Counted from the first letter of the stretch, positions 46,032 through 57,055 are shown. The stretch is DNA of 64,000 bases from Alicyclobacillus kakegawensis NBRC 103104 (GCF_001552655.1 NZ_BCRP01000001.1:1-64000); one strand, 5' to 3'. Program-made: numbers and translations. The notes: generated from the sequence alone by a model not told the origin.

Positions 46032-47318
46032 TCACGGGTGCACGTAGTTCAGCGGATTGGTCGGGACGGGCAAGCCGTTGCTGCCGACCAGATTCGTGGC
46101 CACCTCGAAGTGCAGGTGCGGGCCGGTGGATTCGCCCTCGTCGCCGATGCTCGCAATCTGCTGGCCAGCGTGCACCGTCTGCCCAGGCGACACAAGAATC
46201 GACGAAGCCGTCATGTGGCCGTAGATCTCGTACAGATTGGGCGCCGACTGGACCACCACCCAGTTGCCGTATCCGCTCGCCGGACCCGCGTAACACACAG
46301 TGCCGCCGGTGGCCGCGACAATCGGCGCGCCGTACGCACCAGGGATGTCGATTCCCGGGTGAAATTCCTGTTGTCCGTTCAGCGTGCGATAGCCGTAACC
46401 GGAGCTGATGCTGTGACAACTGGGCACAGGCCAAACCCAGCCGGAGGCCTGCGGAGCGGACGTCGCAGGCGCGGATGTGGAAGAATGGCCGGATGCGCCC
46501 GTCGGCGCCATCTGGGTGGTCGGCGGGGTGGACGACCGCGATGCCGCCTGTTCCTGCGCCTTCCGCTCTGCCTCCTCCTTCCGCTTTTGTTCCGCCTCCA
46601 TCTTCTCAATCGTGGCAGTGATGACGGCCAGCGCCGACTGCTCGTCCTCTAGGTCTTTCTGCGCCGACACTTTGGAAGTGTGTACCTGCTGGAGGAGCTT
46701 TTGCTCCTGCGCCTCCTTGGCCTTCTGCTCCTGCTGTTTTTCCAGCAAGGCTTTGTAGACTCGCTGCTGCGCTGATTGCTGCGCGCGCAGGTCTTCATTC
46801 TGGGACTTCAGTTCTTCTTGCCGGTCTTGAATTTGCGCCATCATCCGCTGGTTTTCCTCCGCAATCCCGGAGAGCAACTGGAGACGGCTGATGAGTTCGG
46901 AGAAGCTGGTGGATTGAAACAGCACGCTCAAATAACTGGTGTGGTCGGTCTCGTACATCACCTGTACGCGTTCTTTCAGCTGCTGGTATTGTTGTTTCAA
47001 CTGCTTCTTGGTTTCGCCGATTTGACTCTGAAGCTCTTCTATCTGCTGATTCCGCTCCGCAAGGTCCTGCTGGAGACCCGCGATGTTCTGATGGAGTGAA
47101 GACAGCTGCTGCTCCACCTGGGCCAATTGCGCCCGAATGGCTCGCTCCTTGGCCGACAGCTTGGCAATCCTGGCCTTTGTATCCTGCTGTTTCTGGCTTA
47201 ATCCGGCCGCTTTTTCCTTGGCGGCGGACAGGTCATCCGCTTGCACCACAGCCGGCCCGAGCAAAGCCGTCGTAAGGGCAGCCGCGGCCCACATCGACAG
47301 GTATCTGCTGGGCGCCAT
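46032..47318 (-). CDS. Secreted M23 peptidase with coiled-coil domain (EnvC-like)
   Basis: 428 residues. Signal peptide (ending near VVQA), a long Gln/Glu/Lys-rich coiled coil (about residues 30-250), a Ser/Thr/Pro/Ala linker and a C-terminal M23 domain with zinc ligands in HPGIDIP and GPHLHFEV. It is likely a peptidoglycan hydrolase or activator in cell separation. The ATG at 47318 follows AAGGGTGGG. It stands alone between the MoxR unit and groEL. Confidence 0.9.
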   Translation of the reverse strand: MAPSRYLSMWAAAALTTALLGPAVVQADDLSAAKEKAAGLSQKQQDTKARIAKLSAKERAIRAQLAQVEQQLSSLHQNIAGLQQDLAERNQQIEELQSQIGETKKQLKQQYQQLKERVQVMYETDHTSYLSVLFQSTSFSELISRLQLLSGIAEENQRMMAQIQDRQEELKSQNEDLRAQQSAQQRVYKALLEKQQEQKAKEAQEQKLLQQVHTSKVSAQKDLEDEQSALAVITATIEKMEAEQKRKEEAERKAQEQAASRSSTPPTTQMAPTGASGHSSTSAPATSAPQASGWVWPVPSCHSISSGYGYRTLNGQQEFHPGIDIPGAYGAPIVAATGGTVCYAGPASGYGNWVVVQSAPNLYEIYGHMTASSILVSPGQTVHAGQQIASIGDEGESTGPHLHFEVATNLVGSNGLPVPTNPLNYVHP

Positions 47319-47433
47319 CGCCGCGTTCCCACCCTTCAGTCTAACTTGCCAGCGGACTGGCTGACGTTCCAATGACTTGGATCGACACGCCTGTCTTTAG
47401 TTCGACGTGAATGGGTGGAATCCTGCCCGGTTC

Positions 47434-47479
47434 AAAAGGAAAAGCGCCCAAGCGCGGACAAACCTCCACGCTTGGGCGC
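47434..47479 (-). terminator. groESL terminator
   Basis: On the minus strand GCGCCCAAGCG pairs perfectly with CGCTTGGGCGC (11 bp) and is followed by TTTTCCTTTT, about 50 nt after the groEL stop. Confidence 0.9.
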
Positions 47480-47529
47480 TTCGCCGGGGCGGCGGGCGCC
47501 GCCCTGGAAAACCTCGGTGGACCCGAGGA

Positions 47530-49173
<1,644 letters not shown>

Positions 49174-49198
49174 CTATGTAGGTGTCAGCCACAGCCGC

Positions 49199-49483
49199 TT
49201 ACTTCTGTACGACAGCCAGGATGTCGCTCTCACGCAGGATGAGCAGTTCTTCGTTATCCACCTTGACTTCGGTGCCGGCGTACTTGGAGTAAATGACGCG
49301 GTCACCGACTTTAACTTCCAGCTCAACCCGCTTCCCGTCTTCGACACGGCCCGGGCCGACGGCGATGATTTCGCCCTCCTGGGGCTTCTCCTTGGCGGTG
49401 TCGGGCAGCACGATGCCGCTCGCGGTCTTCTCTTCCCGCTCCAGCGGGCGCACCACGACGCGATCTGCGAGTGGTTGAAGCAT
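49199..49483 (-). CDS. groES: Co-chaperonin GroES
   Basis: 94 residues. [36 protein letters not shown] is the GroES pattern including the mobile loop (SGIVLPD); [23 protein letters not shown] follows. ATG at 49483 with GAGGAGGG upstream. First gene of the operon. Confidence 0.98.
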   Translation of the reverse strand: MLQPLADRVVVRPLEREEKTASGIVLPDTAKEKPQEGEIIAVGPGRVEDGKRVELEVKVGDRVIYSKYAGTEVKVDNEELLILRESDILAVVQK

Positions 49484-49568
49484 GTAAAACCCTCCTCGAT
49501 AGTGTCATGAAGGATGCTGCGACCGGCATCCCGCTGTGGACGAGTCGGCAGACGGGCCGGCCACATTA

Positions 49569-49595
49569 TTAGCACTCAAGACCCACGAGTGCTAA
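49569..49595. promoter_or_regulatory. CIRCE element (HrcA operator)
   Basis: TTAGCACTC, 9-nt spacer, GAGTGCTAA: a perfect match to the CIRCE consensus, between the promoter and groES. Implies HrcA repression of groESL. Confidence 0.97.
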
Positions 49596-49606
49596 CGCCA
49601 CTGATT

Positions 49607-49635
49607 ATATTAAAGGGTCTTCACGGGGATTGCAA
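49607..49635 (-). promoter_or_regulatory. Sigma-A promoter of groESL
   Basis: On the minus strand TTGCAA (49635-49630), 17-nt spacer, TAATAT (49612-49607), immediately upstream of CIRCE. Confidence 0.7.
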
Positions 49636-49671
49636 GCGAGGAACAAGCCGCGGACATCCGTATTCGGGTCC

Positions 49672-50532
49672 CTACTCGCGCAGGTACGGCTCCACCTTCT
49701 CGATCATTTCCTGCAGCGTTTTAGCCGTGTCGGCATACAATTGCTTGGCCTCTGCGCTTTGCGTCTGCAGCGAGAACAACTCGATATCCGCCTGCATCTT
49801 TTTCAGGTTGGCCAGCACAAGCGGCTTTTCCTTGACCTGCGGCTGGGCGACCGAGTCGTGGTAAAGGTCCACCACCAGATTGCCGGCCGAGTCGAACTGG
49901 GCCACTGCCACATCACTGAAGTTGTTGGCGCCCTGTTTGCGGATCTCCGCCAGCAGCCAGTCTTTGCTGTAGCCCATGTGGTGCAGGGTTTTCTCCAGCA
50001 CTTTCCCGTTGCGAATGACCATCTGGGGCAACGCCTGCGGCGACTTGACCATGCCGATGTCGCGCGGGGTCAATGGGTTGAGGTCGGGCTTTTTCATGAC
50101 GCTCACCTTGCCGTTGTTCTCGAAGACGGCATATTCCACGTCCGACACGTCGAAGATGTCCTTTTCCCGCAACAGCAACAGCATCTCCTCCTGGGAGAGG
50201 TTGCTGCGTTTGAGGTTCTGTTCCTGCACCTGCCCGTTTTGAATCAAAACCAGCGGCTTGCCGTCCAACAGCACACCCAGCTTGTACCATTTGCGTTGAA
50301 CCACGGCGAGGAGAATCGTCAGCACCGTCCAGACGACGAGGCTGATCACGGCGTGTTCAATCTTGGTGTCGTCCAAAGAGAAACTCGCCGCGATGTTGCC
50401 GATGGTGATACCTGCGACATAATCGAAAAACGTCAGTTGCGCAATTTGGCGTTTGCCCATGAGGCGGGCGAGAAGGAACAGGACGACGAACGCAACGATG
50501 GATTGGGCGGCGACTTCAACAACCTGCGGCAT
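49672..50532 (-). CDS. DUF421 membrane protein (YetF/YcaP type)
   Basis: 286 residues. Three N-terminal transmembrane helices, then the DUF421 cytoplasmic core (RKWYKLGVLLDGKPLVLIQNGQV in part; LNPLTPRDIGM; LPQMVIRNGKV). A C-terminal Gln/Lys-rich helix (MQADIELFSLQTQSAEAKQL) is likely a coiled coil. Family members are found in spore formers; the function is not established. ATG at 50532 after GGGGGAGAG. Confidence 0.88.
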   Translation of the reverse strand: MPQVVEVAAQSIVAFVVLFLLARLMGKRQIAQLTFFDYVAGITIGNIAASFSLDDTKIEHAVISLVVWTVLTILLAVVQRKWYKLGVLLDGKPLVLIQNGQVQEQNLKRSNLSQEEMLLLLREKDIFDVSDVEYAVFENNGKVSVMKKPDLNPLTPRDIGMVKSPQALPQMVIRNGKVLEKTLHHMGYSKDWLLAEIRKQGANNFSDVAVAQFDSAGNLVVDLYHDSVAQPQVKEKPLVLANLKKMQADIELFSLQTQSAEAKQLYADTAKTLQEMIEKVEPYLRE

Positions 50533-50634
50533 GGCTCTCCCCCGTACGCGGACAAATTTCGCTGATAGTGTGTCCGAGCGCGGAGGAAAAGATGAGGCCA
50601 CACCCGTTTTCAGCATGCCCGCGCGGCGCGCCCG

Positions 50635-51375
50635 TTACGGCAACACGTGCTCGGCCGCCCCGGCGCGCCGGGCCTTGCGGCGCTCCACCAGCCGCGAGAG
50701 CAGAATGCTGGCCTCGTACAGCGCAATCATCGGCAGCACCACCGACAGATGGGAAACCAACTCCGGCGGACTGATGAGCACGCCGATGACCGAACAGACA
50801 AAGTAAGCGTACCGGCGGATGCGGCGCAGGAACCGGGGACCAATGACGCCGATGCGGGTGAGGAACACGACCACAATCGGCAGTTCGAAAATGAACCCAA
50901 AAGGCAGACAGATGTCGGTGACAAAACCGAAATACGCCTGGGCCCGAAGCTGCACATTGAAATTGGCCTCGCTCAGGTGCACAAGGAAATGGAATATAGT
51001 GGGGAAAATCAAAAACCACGCGAACAGTACCCCGAGCACAAACATGATGAGCGCCGCCGGCAACAGACGCAGAGTGTACCGTCTTTCTGTGGGCGTGAGC
51101 CCTGGGGCGACAAACCGCCAAATGTGGTACAGCGCAAACGGCAGCGTCAACCCGACGGCGACGAGAATGCTGATGAGGAAGTAGACCGTGATCACCTCGC
51201 CCGGCGAGATGACCATCAGCCGCAGCCCCGCCTCAGCCACCGGCCGGGTGAGGTAACGATAAATATAGGAAACGAATGTCAGGCTGGCCGCAAACATCAC
51301 GGCCAGGGTGACCAAGATGTAGATTAGGCGCCTGCGCAGGTCGGCCAGGTGTTCGACAAACGTCATCTTTTGCAA
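50635..51375 (-). CDS. tatC: Sec-independent protein translocase TatC
   Basis: 246 residues, six transmembrane helices. TatC motifs: FVEHLADLRRRLIY at the N-terminus, WRFVAPGLTPTERRY in the first loop and FGFIFELPIVVVFL. Core receptor of the twin-arginine export pathway. TTG start at 51375, 8 nt after TGGAGG. It follows tatA by 63 nt, the Bacillus tatAy-tatCy order. Confidence 0.96.
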   Translation of the reverse strand: MQKMTFVEHLADLRRRLIYILVTLAVMFAASLTFVSYIYRYLTRPVAEAGLRLMVISPGEVITVYFLISILVAVGLTLPFALYHIWRFVAPGLTPTERRYTLRLLPAALIMFVLGVLFAWFLIFPTIFHFLVHLSEANFNVQLRAQAYFGFVTDICLPFGFIFELPIVVVFLTRIGVIGPRFLRRIRRYAYFVCSVIGVLISPPELVSHLSVVLPMIALYEASILLSRLVERRKARRAGAAEHVLP

Positions 51376-51438
51376 GGTGGAAGCCTCCAGGGCTCGTACT
51401 CTCGCCGTCGTGACACACCGTTCACCGCACCCTTCCGA

Positions 51439-51750
51439 CTATGGGCGCGGCTGCTTGCCCCCGCCAGCGTCGGGCGTCTCGTCTTCCAACTCCTGAAGTT
51501 CTATCGGCTCAACATTCCCTGCCGCGCCATGGGCCTCCCCGTCCTTGCTGAACGCGGACGGATTGCCCTTGCCCCTTTCCTCTCCCTTGCCTTCCTGAAA
51601 CCCTTCCGCGAGGCCGCTGGTGGCGTTGCGAAACTCGCGCAGCGAACGCCCAAAGGCGCGGCCAATTTCCGGCAGTTTGCTGGGGCCGAATATGAGCAAA
51701 AGGGCGACCAGGATGATGACCAGCCCCGACCAACCGATGTTGGACAGCAT
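51439..51750 (-). CDS. tatA: Sec-independent protein translocase TatA
   Basis: 103 residues. One N-terminal helix ([22 protein letters not shown]) and the TatA hinge and amphipathic helix ([15 protein letters not shown]), then a Gly/Glu/Lys-rich tail longer than in B. subtilis. Forms the export channel with TatC. ATG at 51750 after AGGTGAG. Confidence 0.95.
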   Translation of the reverse strand: MLSNIGWSGLVIILVALLLIFGPSKLPEIGRAFGRSLREFRNATSGLAEGFQEGKGEERGKGNPSAFSKDGEAHGAAGNVEPIELQELEDETPDAGGGKQPRP

Positions 51751-51917
51751 ACCGTCTCACCTCCGAGCGCCCGAAGCGCCCGACTTGTGCCCAAGACTCC
51801 ATCAGGGACGCCACTCACCCCCATCATACACGGGCGGCAGAAGCCCAGCAAGGCGAAGCGAGGCTCGTCCGGCGCAGGCTGGCTCGCGCACAAACGCCGC
51901 AGGGGAGGGCGAGACTG

Positions 51918-52949
51918 TTAGCGGGAGGACATGCCCTGGCTTGGCGATCTCGATAGCCCATGCCGCGCCATTTTCCGCAGCAGTGTGGAGTGGCTCAGCC
52001 CCAGCGCCGCCGCAGCCTGCCGGATGCTGGCCGTGGAAGCTAAAGCCTCCATCACAATCTGTCTTTCAGCCGCGGCCATTGCCTCCTGAAAAGAGCGCAC
52101 ACCCCCACCGCCGACCCGCTGGCTGGCCGTGGTAGGCGCCGGGTTGCCAGCGCCCGCTACCGCTCCTCGGGCCATCTTGGGCTCCGCGGCCGTGGCGGTT
52201 GACGGCAACACGGCCGCCACGTCTTCCGCGTCAATCCGCTCGCCATCCATGGTCACGCAGAGCCTCTCCATGACGTTGCGCAACTCGCGGACGTTCCCGG
52301 GCCACGGGTACGCCACCAGGAGACGCTCCGCCGCTCGCGACAGCCGCCGGACCAGGCCATAGGCTTGACAGAATTCCTCCAGGAACGCGTGGCAGAGCGG
52401 CACAATGTCGGCCGGGCGATGCCTCAAGGGCGGCACCCGCAGGTGCACCACCTGCAGCCGGTAGTACAGGTCTTCGCGAAACCGCCCCTGCTCGACCAAC
52501 GCCCGCAGGTCTCGATTGGTGCAGGCCAGCACCCGCACGTCCACCGCCTTCGACCAACTCCCGCCTACCCGGCGAATCTCCCGCTCCTGCAAGACGCGCA
52601 GGAGCTTCGCCTGGATGGCCGGCGACAGCTCACCGACCTCGTCCAGCAACAGGGTGCCCTGATTGGCCATTTCAAACAGACCAGCATGGCCCTCGCGTTT
52701 GGCGCCCGTGAAGGCTCCCCGTTCATACCCGAACAACTCCGATTCAAACAGTTGCTCCGGAATCGACGCACAGTTCACCTTGACGAAAGGCTGGTTCCGC
52801 CGCGCACTGTGCTCGTGCAGGTAGTCCGCCAGCACTTCCTTGCCGCTCCCGGTTTCCCCCTCAATCAAGAGGGTGGTCGGAAACGAGGCCACTTTGCGCG
52901 CGAGTTTCAGCAACGCGCGCATCTGTTCACTCTCCGCGACCGGCTCCAT
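51918..52949 (-). CDS. Sigma-54 activator without sensor domain
   Basis: 343 residues. The AAA+ domain begins almost at residue 1: Walker A GETGSGKE, FESELFGYERGAFTGA, Walker B GTLLLDEVGELS, second region of homology YPWPGNVRELRNVMERL, and a Fis-type HTH at the C-terminus (IRQAAAALGLSHSTLLRKMARHGL). No PAS, GAF or receiver domain is present, so control must come from expression level, a partner protein or a ligand to the AAA+ core. ATG 52949 or GTG 52958. Divergent from the amine cluster whose -24/-12 promoter it likely serves. Confidence 0.9.
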   Translation of the reverse strand: MEPVAESEQMRALLKLARKVASFPTTLLIEGETGSGKEVLADYLHEHSARRNQPFVKVNCASIPEQLFESELFGYERGAFTGAKREGHAGLFEMANQGTLLLDEVGELSPAIQAKLLRVLQEREIRRVGGSWSKAVDVRVLACTNRDLRALVEQGRFREDLYYRLQVVHLRVPPLRHRPADIVPLCHAFLEEFCQAYGLVRRLSRAAERLLVAYPWPGNVRELRNVMERLCVTMDGERIDAEDVAAVLPSTATAAEPKMARGAVAGAGNPAPTTASQRVGGGGVRSFQEAMAAAERQIVMEALASTASIRQAAAALGLSHSTLLRKMARHGLSRSPSQGMSSR

Positions 52950-53022
52950 CCCTTGCACGCCCCTTCCTGTACGCAGTGTGCCGCTCCGAGCGGCGCCGGG
53001 CTGTGTGCTGTCCCTGCCACCC

Positions 53023-53038
53023 GGTGCACTATTGCACC
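53023..53038. promoter_or_regulatory. Palindrome likely bound by the sigma-54 activator
   Basis: GGTGCACTATTGCACC is a perfect 6-4-6 inverted repeat about 130 bp upstream of the -24/-12 promoter and about 75 bp upstream of the activator start. Position and symmetry suit an upstream activating site. No second copy was noticed nearby. Confidence 0.6.
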
Positions 53039-53166
53039 ATTCCCGCCGCTGGTGAACCACTTGCCCTGAACTATCGCATAACCGACACGGTTTGTAAATG
53101 CCCGTCTTTGTTCCGAAATCCACTTGTCCGCAGCATTAGGCCCCGGATTCACCGTTGTCGGGAACA

Positions 53167-53184
53167 CTGGCACGAAATTTGCTA
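53167..53184 (+). promoter_or_regulatory. Sigma-54 (-24/-12) promoter of the amine/amide cluster
   Basis: CTGGCACGAAATTTGCTA matches YTGGCACGNNNNTTGCW at every position, with exact spacing. It lies about 75 nt before the GS-like gene. Confidence 0.92.
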
Positions 53185-53259
53185 ATCAAGTCTCCACATC
53201 ACGGAGACCTGTCGAACTTCACGGCAGGCCCCGGTCTTTTCGACAGGAGGTGAACAGAC

Positions 53260-54621
53260 ATGCGGCCGACAGAGCCAGCCACGTCGGAGGAATGGCGCAA
53301 CCATGTGCACGCGCTGGTGCGCGAGCATCAGATCCAGGCTGTCCGCGTGTGCGTGCAGGACCTGGCCAATGTGGCGCGCGCCCGTTACGTATCGACGCGC
53401 CACTTTCTCGAACAGTTGGAGGCCGACCAACTGTCCTTCCCGTCGGCGTTGTTCGGCTTGCCCGCCTCGTCACGCCTGGTGTCCGGCCCGGAGGGGACCT
53501 CGTTTCCCGCCGGCTTCCCCAGTTGGCCGCTGCGGGCAGACCTGAGCACGTTTTCGGTGCTCCCCTATGCGCCGGGCGTCGCCCGGGTGATCGCCGACAT
53601 CTACAACCCTGACGGCCTTCCCCTGCCGCATGCCCCGCGCGAGGTGCTCCGCCGCGCGCTCAAGCGCCTGGCGGAACGGGGGTGGCGGCTGTGCGGGTCC
53701 TACGAGTACGAGTTTTACCTGCTGCGCCGGACGGACGACGGATGGGCGCCGGCATGGAGCGGTCTGCAGTGTTTCTCCGAGACCGTGCAAGCACAGCTGG
53801 AGCCTGTGCTGCTGGACATCCTGCAGACGCTGCAGGAACTGGGGGCCGGCCCCGAGGTGGCCAACACCGAGTACGGGTCGGGCCAGTTCGAGGTTTCCAA
53901 CGCCCCCTTCTGGGATATCGAAATTGCCGACATGGCCTTCTACTACCGCACCAGTATCCGGGAAGTGGCGGCCAAACACGGGTACCTGGCCACATTCATG
54001 AGCAAGCCTCGAGCCGGCATGAGCGGAAGTGGTGCACATTTGCACCACAGCCTTCACGACGCGAATGGAACCAACCTGTTTTACGACGAGAAAGCACCGG
54101 ACGGGTTGTCTGCCATCTGCCGTTGGTTCATGGCCGGACAACTCGATCACGCTTCCTCCATCGCGGCCGTGACCTGCGCAACAATCAACGCGTTCAAGCG
54201 GCTGCGCGCCCATTCCTTCGCCCCAACCCGTGCTTGCTGGGGGTATGAACACCGTGGCGCGATGATCCGTGTGCCCCGGGCGCGCGGCGAACAGACCCGG
54301 TTGGAAAACCGCGTGCCAGGCGCGGACGCCGATCCGTACCTCACCCTCGCCGTCATCCTGGCCGCCGGCCTGGATGGCATAGATCGAAAGTTGGAGCCGC
54401 CCCCGCCCGTGCGGGCGGATCCCTACGAGTCGCCGGATTTGCCGCAGCTCCCCCGCACCTTCGAACAGGGGCTGCAGGTGCTGCGTACCGATGCATGGCT
54501 GCGCGAAGTGTTGGGCGATGCTACCGTAGACATGCTGATTTCGCTGCGTGAGGCAGACTACGAATCGTTCCTGGATTCCATCACCGATTGGGAGTGGCAG
54601 ACGTACCAAGACGTGTTTTGA
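53260..54621 (+). CDS. Glutamine synthetase-like gamma-glutamyl-amine ligase (PuuA/GlnA-type)
   Basis: 453 residues. Active-site residues of the glutamine synthetase fold are all present: SYEYEFYLL (metal Glu pair), NTEYGSGQFEVS, GSGAHLHHSL (His), RGEQTRLENRVPGADADPYL (Arg and Glu). The N-terminal beta-grasp domain is short and the usual adenylylation loop is not evident, as in PuuA-like enzymes that gamma-glutamylate polyamines, ethanolamine or other amines instead of ammonia. ATG 53260 follows GGAGGTGAACAG. Under a sigma-54 promoter, it is not the housekeeping nitrogen enzyme. Confidence 0.85.
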   Translation: MRPTEPATSEEWRNHVHALVREHQIQAVRVCVQDLANVARARYVSTRHFLEQLEADQLSFPSALFGLPASSRLVSGPEGTSFPAGFPSWPLRADLSTFSVLPYAPGVARVIADIYNPDGLPLPHAPREVLRRALKRLAERGWRLCGSYEYEFYLLRRTDDGWAPAWSGLQCFSETVQAQLEPVLLDILQTLQELGAGPEVANTEYGSGQFEVSNAPFWDIEIADMAFYYRTSIREVAAKHGYLATFMSKPRAGMSGSGAHLHHSLHDANGTNLFYDEKAPDGLSAICRWFMAGQLDHASSIAAVTCATINAFKRLRAHSFAPTRACWGYEHRGAMIRVPRARGEQTRLENRVPGADADPYLTLAVILAAGLDGIDRKLEPPPPVRADPYESPDLPQLPRTFEQGLQVLRTDAWLREVLGDATVDMLISLREADYESFLDSITDWEWQTYQDVF

Positions 54622-54634
54622 AGGGAGGCACCTT

Positions 54635-56014
54635 ATGAACTCGCATCAACAGGGAACGGACGATACATTTCCATCTGTGGAACAATACGGATACAAGCAG
54701 GAATTGAAGCGGTCCCTGTCGTTTTGGGATTTGGTCGTCTACGGTCTCATCTTCATGGTCCCCATCGCACCCATGGGCATCTACGGACAGGTCGTGCAGA
54801 CCGCGAACGGAATGGTGGTATTCGCCTACTTCATCGGACTTGTCGGCATGATTTTTACCGCCTACAGCTACGCGCGAATGTCGGAAGCGTTCCCCGTCTC
54901 TGGATCGGCGTACGCCTATGTGCAGCGGGGTTGGAACCCGTACATCGGCTTTTTTGCCGGCTGGATGATCCTGCTCGACTACATCCTGATTCCTTCGCTT
55001 TTATACCTGGTCTCCGCATCCTGGCTGGGCGAGCTGGTCCCGGGTGTCCCCACCTGGGTCTGGATTGTCGTGTTTGTCGCCATCAACACCGTCATCAACG
55101 TGCTCGGCATCCAGCTCACCAGCCGCGCCAATTGGGTGATATTGGTCTTCGAGCTGATCACCTTCGCTTTGTTCTGCATCATGGCGTTTGTCTATGTGGC
55201 GAGCGGCCAAGGCCACACCGCCTTCACGGCCGCCCCCGTCCTCAGGCCGCACGCGTTTAGCTGGAGCATGGTGGGCGCCGCCACATCCATCGCCGTGCTG
55301 AGTTTTCTGGGCTTTGACGGCATCAGCACGCTGTCCGAAGAGACCCGCGGCGGGCGACGCACGGTGGGCCGCGCCACGGTGACGGCCTTGGTCGTGGTTG
55401 CGGTACTGTTCATGTTGCTGACCTACCTGGCCGCCTCCGCGTATCCCGACTTCAGGCACTTTCCAGATCCGGATGTCGCCTTTTACTTTGTCGCCGAACG
55501 CGTCGGGGGCACTTGGCTGAAGGTCTTATGCTTGGTGGCGACGGTCATTGCCTGGGGCATCGCCAACGCGCTGGCTGCCCAAGCCGCCATCTCTCGGCTG
55601 CTCTTCAGCATGGGCCGCGACCGCGTTCTGCCTAGCTTTCTCGCGAAAGTCCACCCGCGCTACCAGACGCCGTACACGTCGACCTTGCTGGTGGCCGTGG
55701 TGTCGATTGCGGTCAGTGTCTCCAGCTCCATCGGCCAGCTCAGCTCACTGGTCAACTTCGGCGCTCTGACCACCTTCCTGCTGCTCAATCTGACCGTGGT
55801 GATCTATCATTTCATCAAGAGCCGATCTGGACGCTGGTTTGCCCACCTGGTCATGCCGCTGCTCGGGTTTGCCGTGCTGCTGTACGTGTGGCTCAACTTC
55901 GACCGCTTTACGCTGCGCCTCGGCGCCACGTGGGCCATTGTGGGGCTCATCGTGCTGGCCATCAGCAGTCGCGGTTTTCGCCGGGCGCCCCAGGCGATGC
56001 GGCTGGAAGAATAG
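54635..56014 (+). CDS. APC-superfamily amine/amino acid permease (PuuP-like)
   Basis: 459 residues, 12 predicted transmembrane segments. SFWDLVVYGLIFMVPIAPMGIYGQ at the N-terminus and FLGFDGISTLSEETRGGRRTVGRA resemble the APC branch that includes putrescine importers. It starts 13 nt after the GS-like gene with ATG 54635 behind AAGGGAGG, so the two are co-expressed and the permease probably brings in the ligase substrate. Confidence 0.87.
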   Translation: MNSHQQGTDDTFPSVEQYGYKQELKRSLSFWDLVVYGLIFMVPIAPMGIYGQVVQTANGMVVFAYFIGLVGMIFTAYSYARMSEAFPVSGSAYAYVQRGWNPYIGFFAGWMILLDYILIPSLLYLVSASWLGELVPGVPTWVWIVVFVAINTVINVLGIQLTSRANWVILVFELITFALFCIMAFVYVASGQGHTAFTAAPVLRPHAFSWSMVGAATSIAVLSFLGFDGISTLSEETRGGRRTVGRATVTALVVVAVLFMLLTYLAASAYPDFRHFPDPDVAFYFVAERVGGTWLKVLCLVATVIAWGIANALAAQAAISRLLFSMGRDRVLPSFLAKVHPRYQTPYTSTLLVAVVSIAVSVSSSIGQLSSLVNFGALTTFLLLNLTVVIYHFIKSRSGRWFAHLVMPLLGFAVLLYVWLNFDRFTLRLGATWAIVGLIVLAISSRGFRRAPQAMRLEE

Positions 56015-56090
56015 ACTTTCTCTCTTCGCCCGTGCCGGGTGCGCCCGGCGCGGCGCAGGATACACCCGACCATACGGAGGAGGATGCCCC

Positions 56091-56996
56091 GTGACAACCC
56101 GCTTGTCCAACGCACACCTGATTTACGCCATGGCTCCAGACAACCCGCCGGCGTTGCGGGTGGCGAATGGGGAGACTGTGGAAATCGCGACCTGCGATTG
56201 CTTTGAGAACCAGATCACCGACGAACACCAAGACTTCGGGACCCTCGATTGGGAGCGCATCAATCCCGCCACCGGCCCCATCTACGTGGAAGGAGCCGAG
56301 CCCGGGGACTTGTTGGTGGTGCACATCCAGGATATTCGCCTCGCGGAGCGCGGCGTGATGACCACCGGCCCCGACCTGGGGGTGTTTGGCGACGAACTCT
56401 ATTCCAACGTCATCCGCATGATCCCCATCCTCGACGGCAAGGCTGTCTTTTCCGACCGCGTGCAGTTGCCCCTGCGCCCGATGATTGGCGTCATTGGCAC
56501 AGCTCCCGCCGAAGGCCGAGTGGCCTGCGGGACCCCGGGAGATCACGGCGGCAACATGGACTGCACCCGCATCACCACGGGTGCTCGCCTGATTCTCCCG
56601 GTCAATGTTCCTGGCGCCCTGTTGGCGCTGGGCGACCTGCACGCCGCGATGGGCGACGGCGAGGTGGCCGTGTGCGGCGTCGAGATTGCGGGAACGGTGC
56701 AGGTTAAGCTGCATGTGCTCAAGGAACGCCCGTGGCCGGTGCCGATGATCGTGGATGACGAGGCCGTGATGACGATTGCGTCAGCCGAACTGCTCGACGA
56801 CGCATCGACGCTGGCGACCAAGCGCATGGTGTACTGGCTGGCGCAAGAGTTCTCCCTCGACTTGGCGGAGGCGGCGCTTTTGCTCAGTGCGACCGGGCAA
56901 CTGCGCGTCTGTCAAGTGGTCGATCCGCTCAAAACGGCCCGCATGGAGGTACCGCGCTCCGCACTGGAATGCCTGGGATTCACATTCCCGTATTGA
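56091..56996 (+). CDS. Acetamidase/formamidase family protein
   Basis: 301 residues, the normal FmdA/AmdA length. Typical stretches: NPATGPIYVEGAEPGDLLVVHI, GTPGDHGGNMDC and PVNVPGALLALGDLHAAMGDGEV. Members hydrolyse short amides such as formamide or acetamide. GTG 56091 is preceded by GGAGGAGG. Third gene of the sigma-54 unit, 76 nt after the permease. In context it could release ammonia or an acid from an amide made or imported by the first two genes; substrate unknown. Confidence 0.88.
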   Translation: MTTRLSNAHLIYAMAPDNPPALRVANGETVEIATCDCFENQITDEHQDFGTLDWERINPATGPIYVEGAEPGDLLVVHIQDIRLAERGVMTTGPDLGVFGDELYSNVIRMIPILDGKAVFSDRVQLPLRPMIGVIGTAPAEGRVACGTPGDHGGNMDCTRITTGARLILPVNVPGALLALGDLHAAMGDGEVAVCGVEIAGTVQVKLHVLKERPWPVPMIVDDEAVMTIASAELLDDASTLATKRMVYWLAQEFSLDLAEAALLLSATGQLRVCQVVDPLKTARMEVPRSALECLGFTFPY

Positions 56997-57035
56997 TGTT
57001 CACCGCTGATCCGCACGATTGCTCATTCCCCATCC

Positions 57036-57055
57036 AGGCGCCCTTGTGGGCGCCT
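57036..57055 (+). terminator. Hairpin after the formamidase gene
   Basis: AGGCGCCC, TTGT loop, GGGCGCCT: a perfect 8-bp stem about 40 nt after the stop codon. No U-run follows, so it is a probable but weak terminator. Confidence 0.5.
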
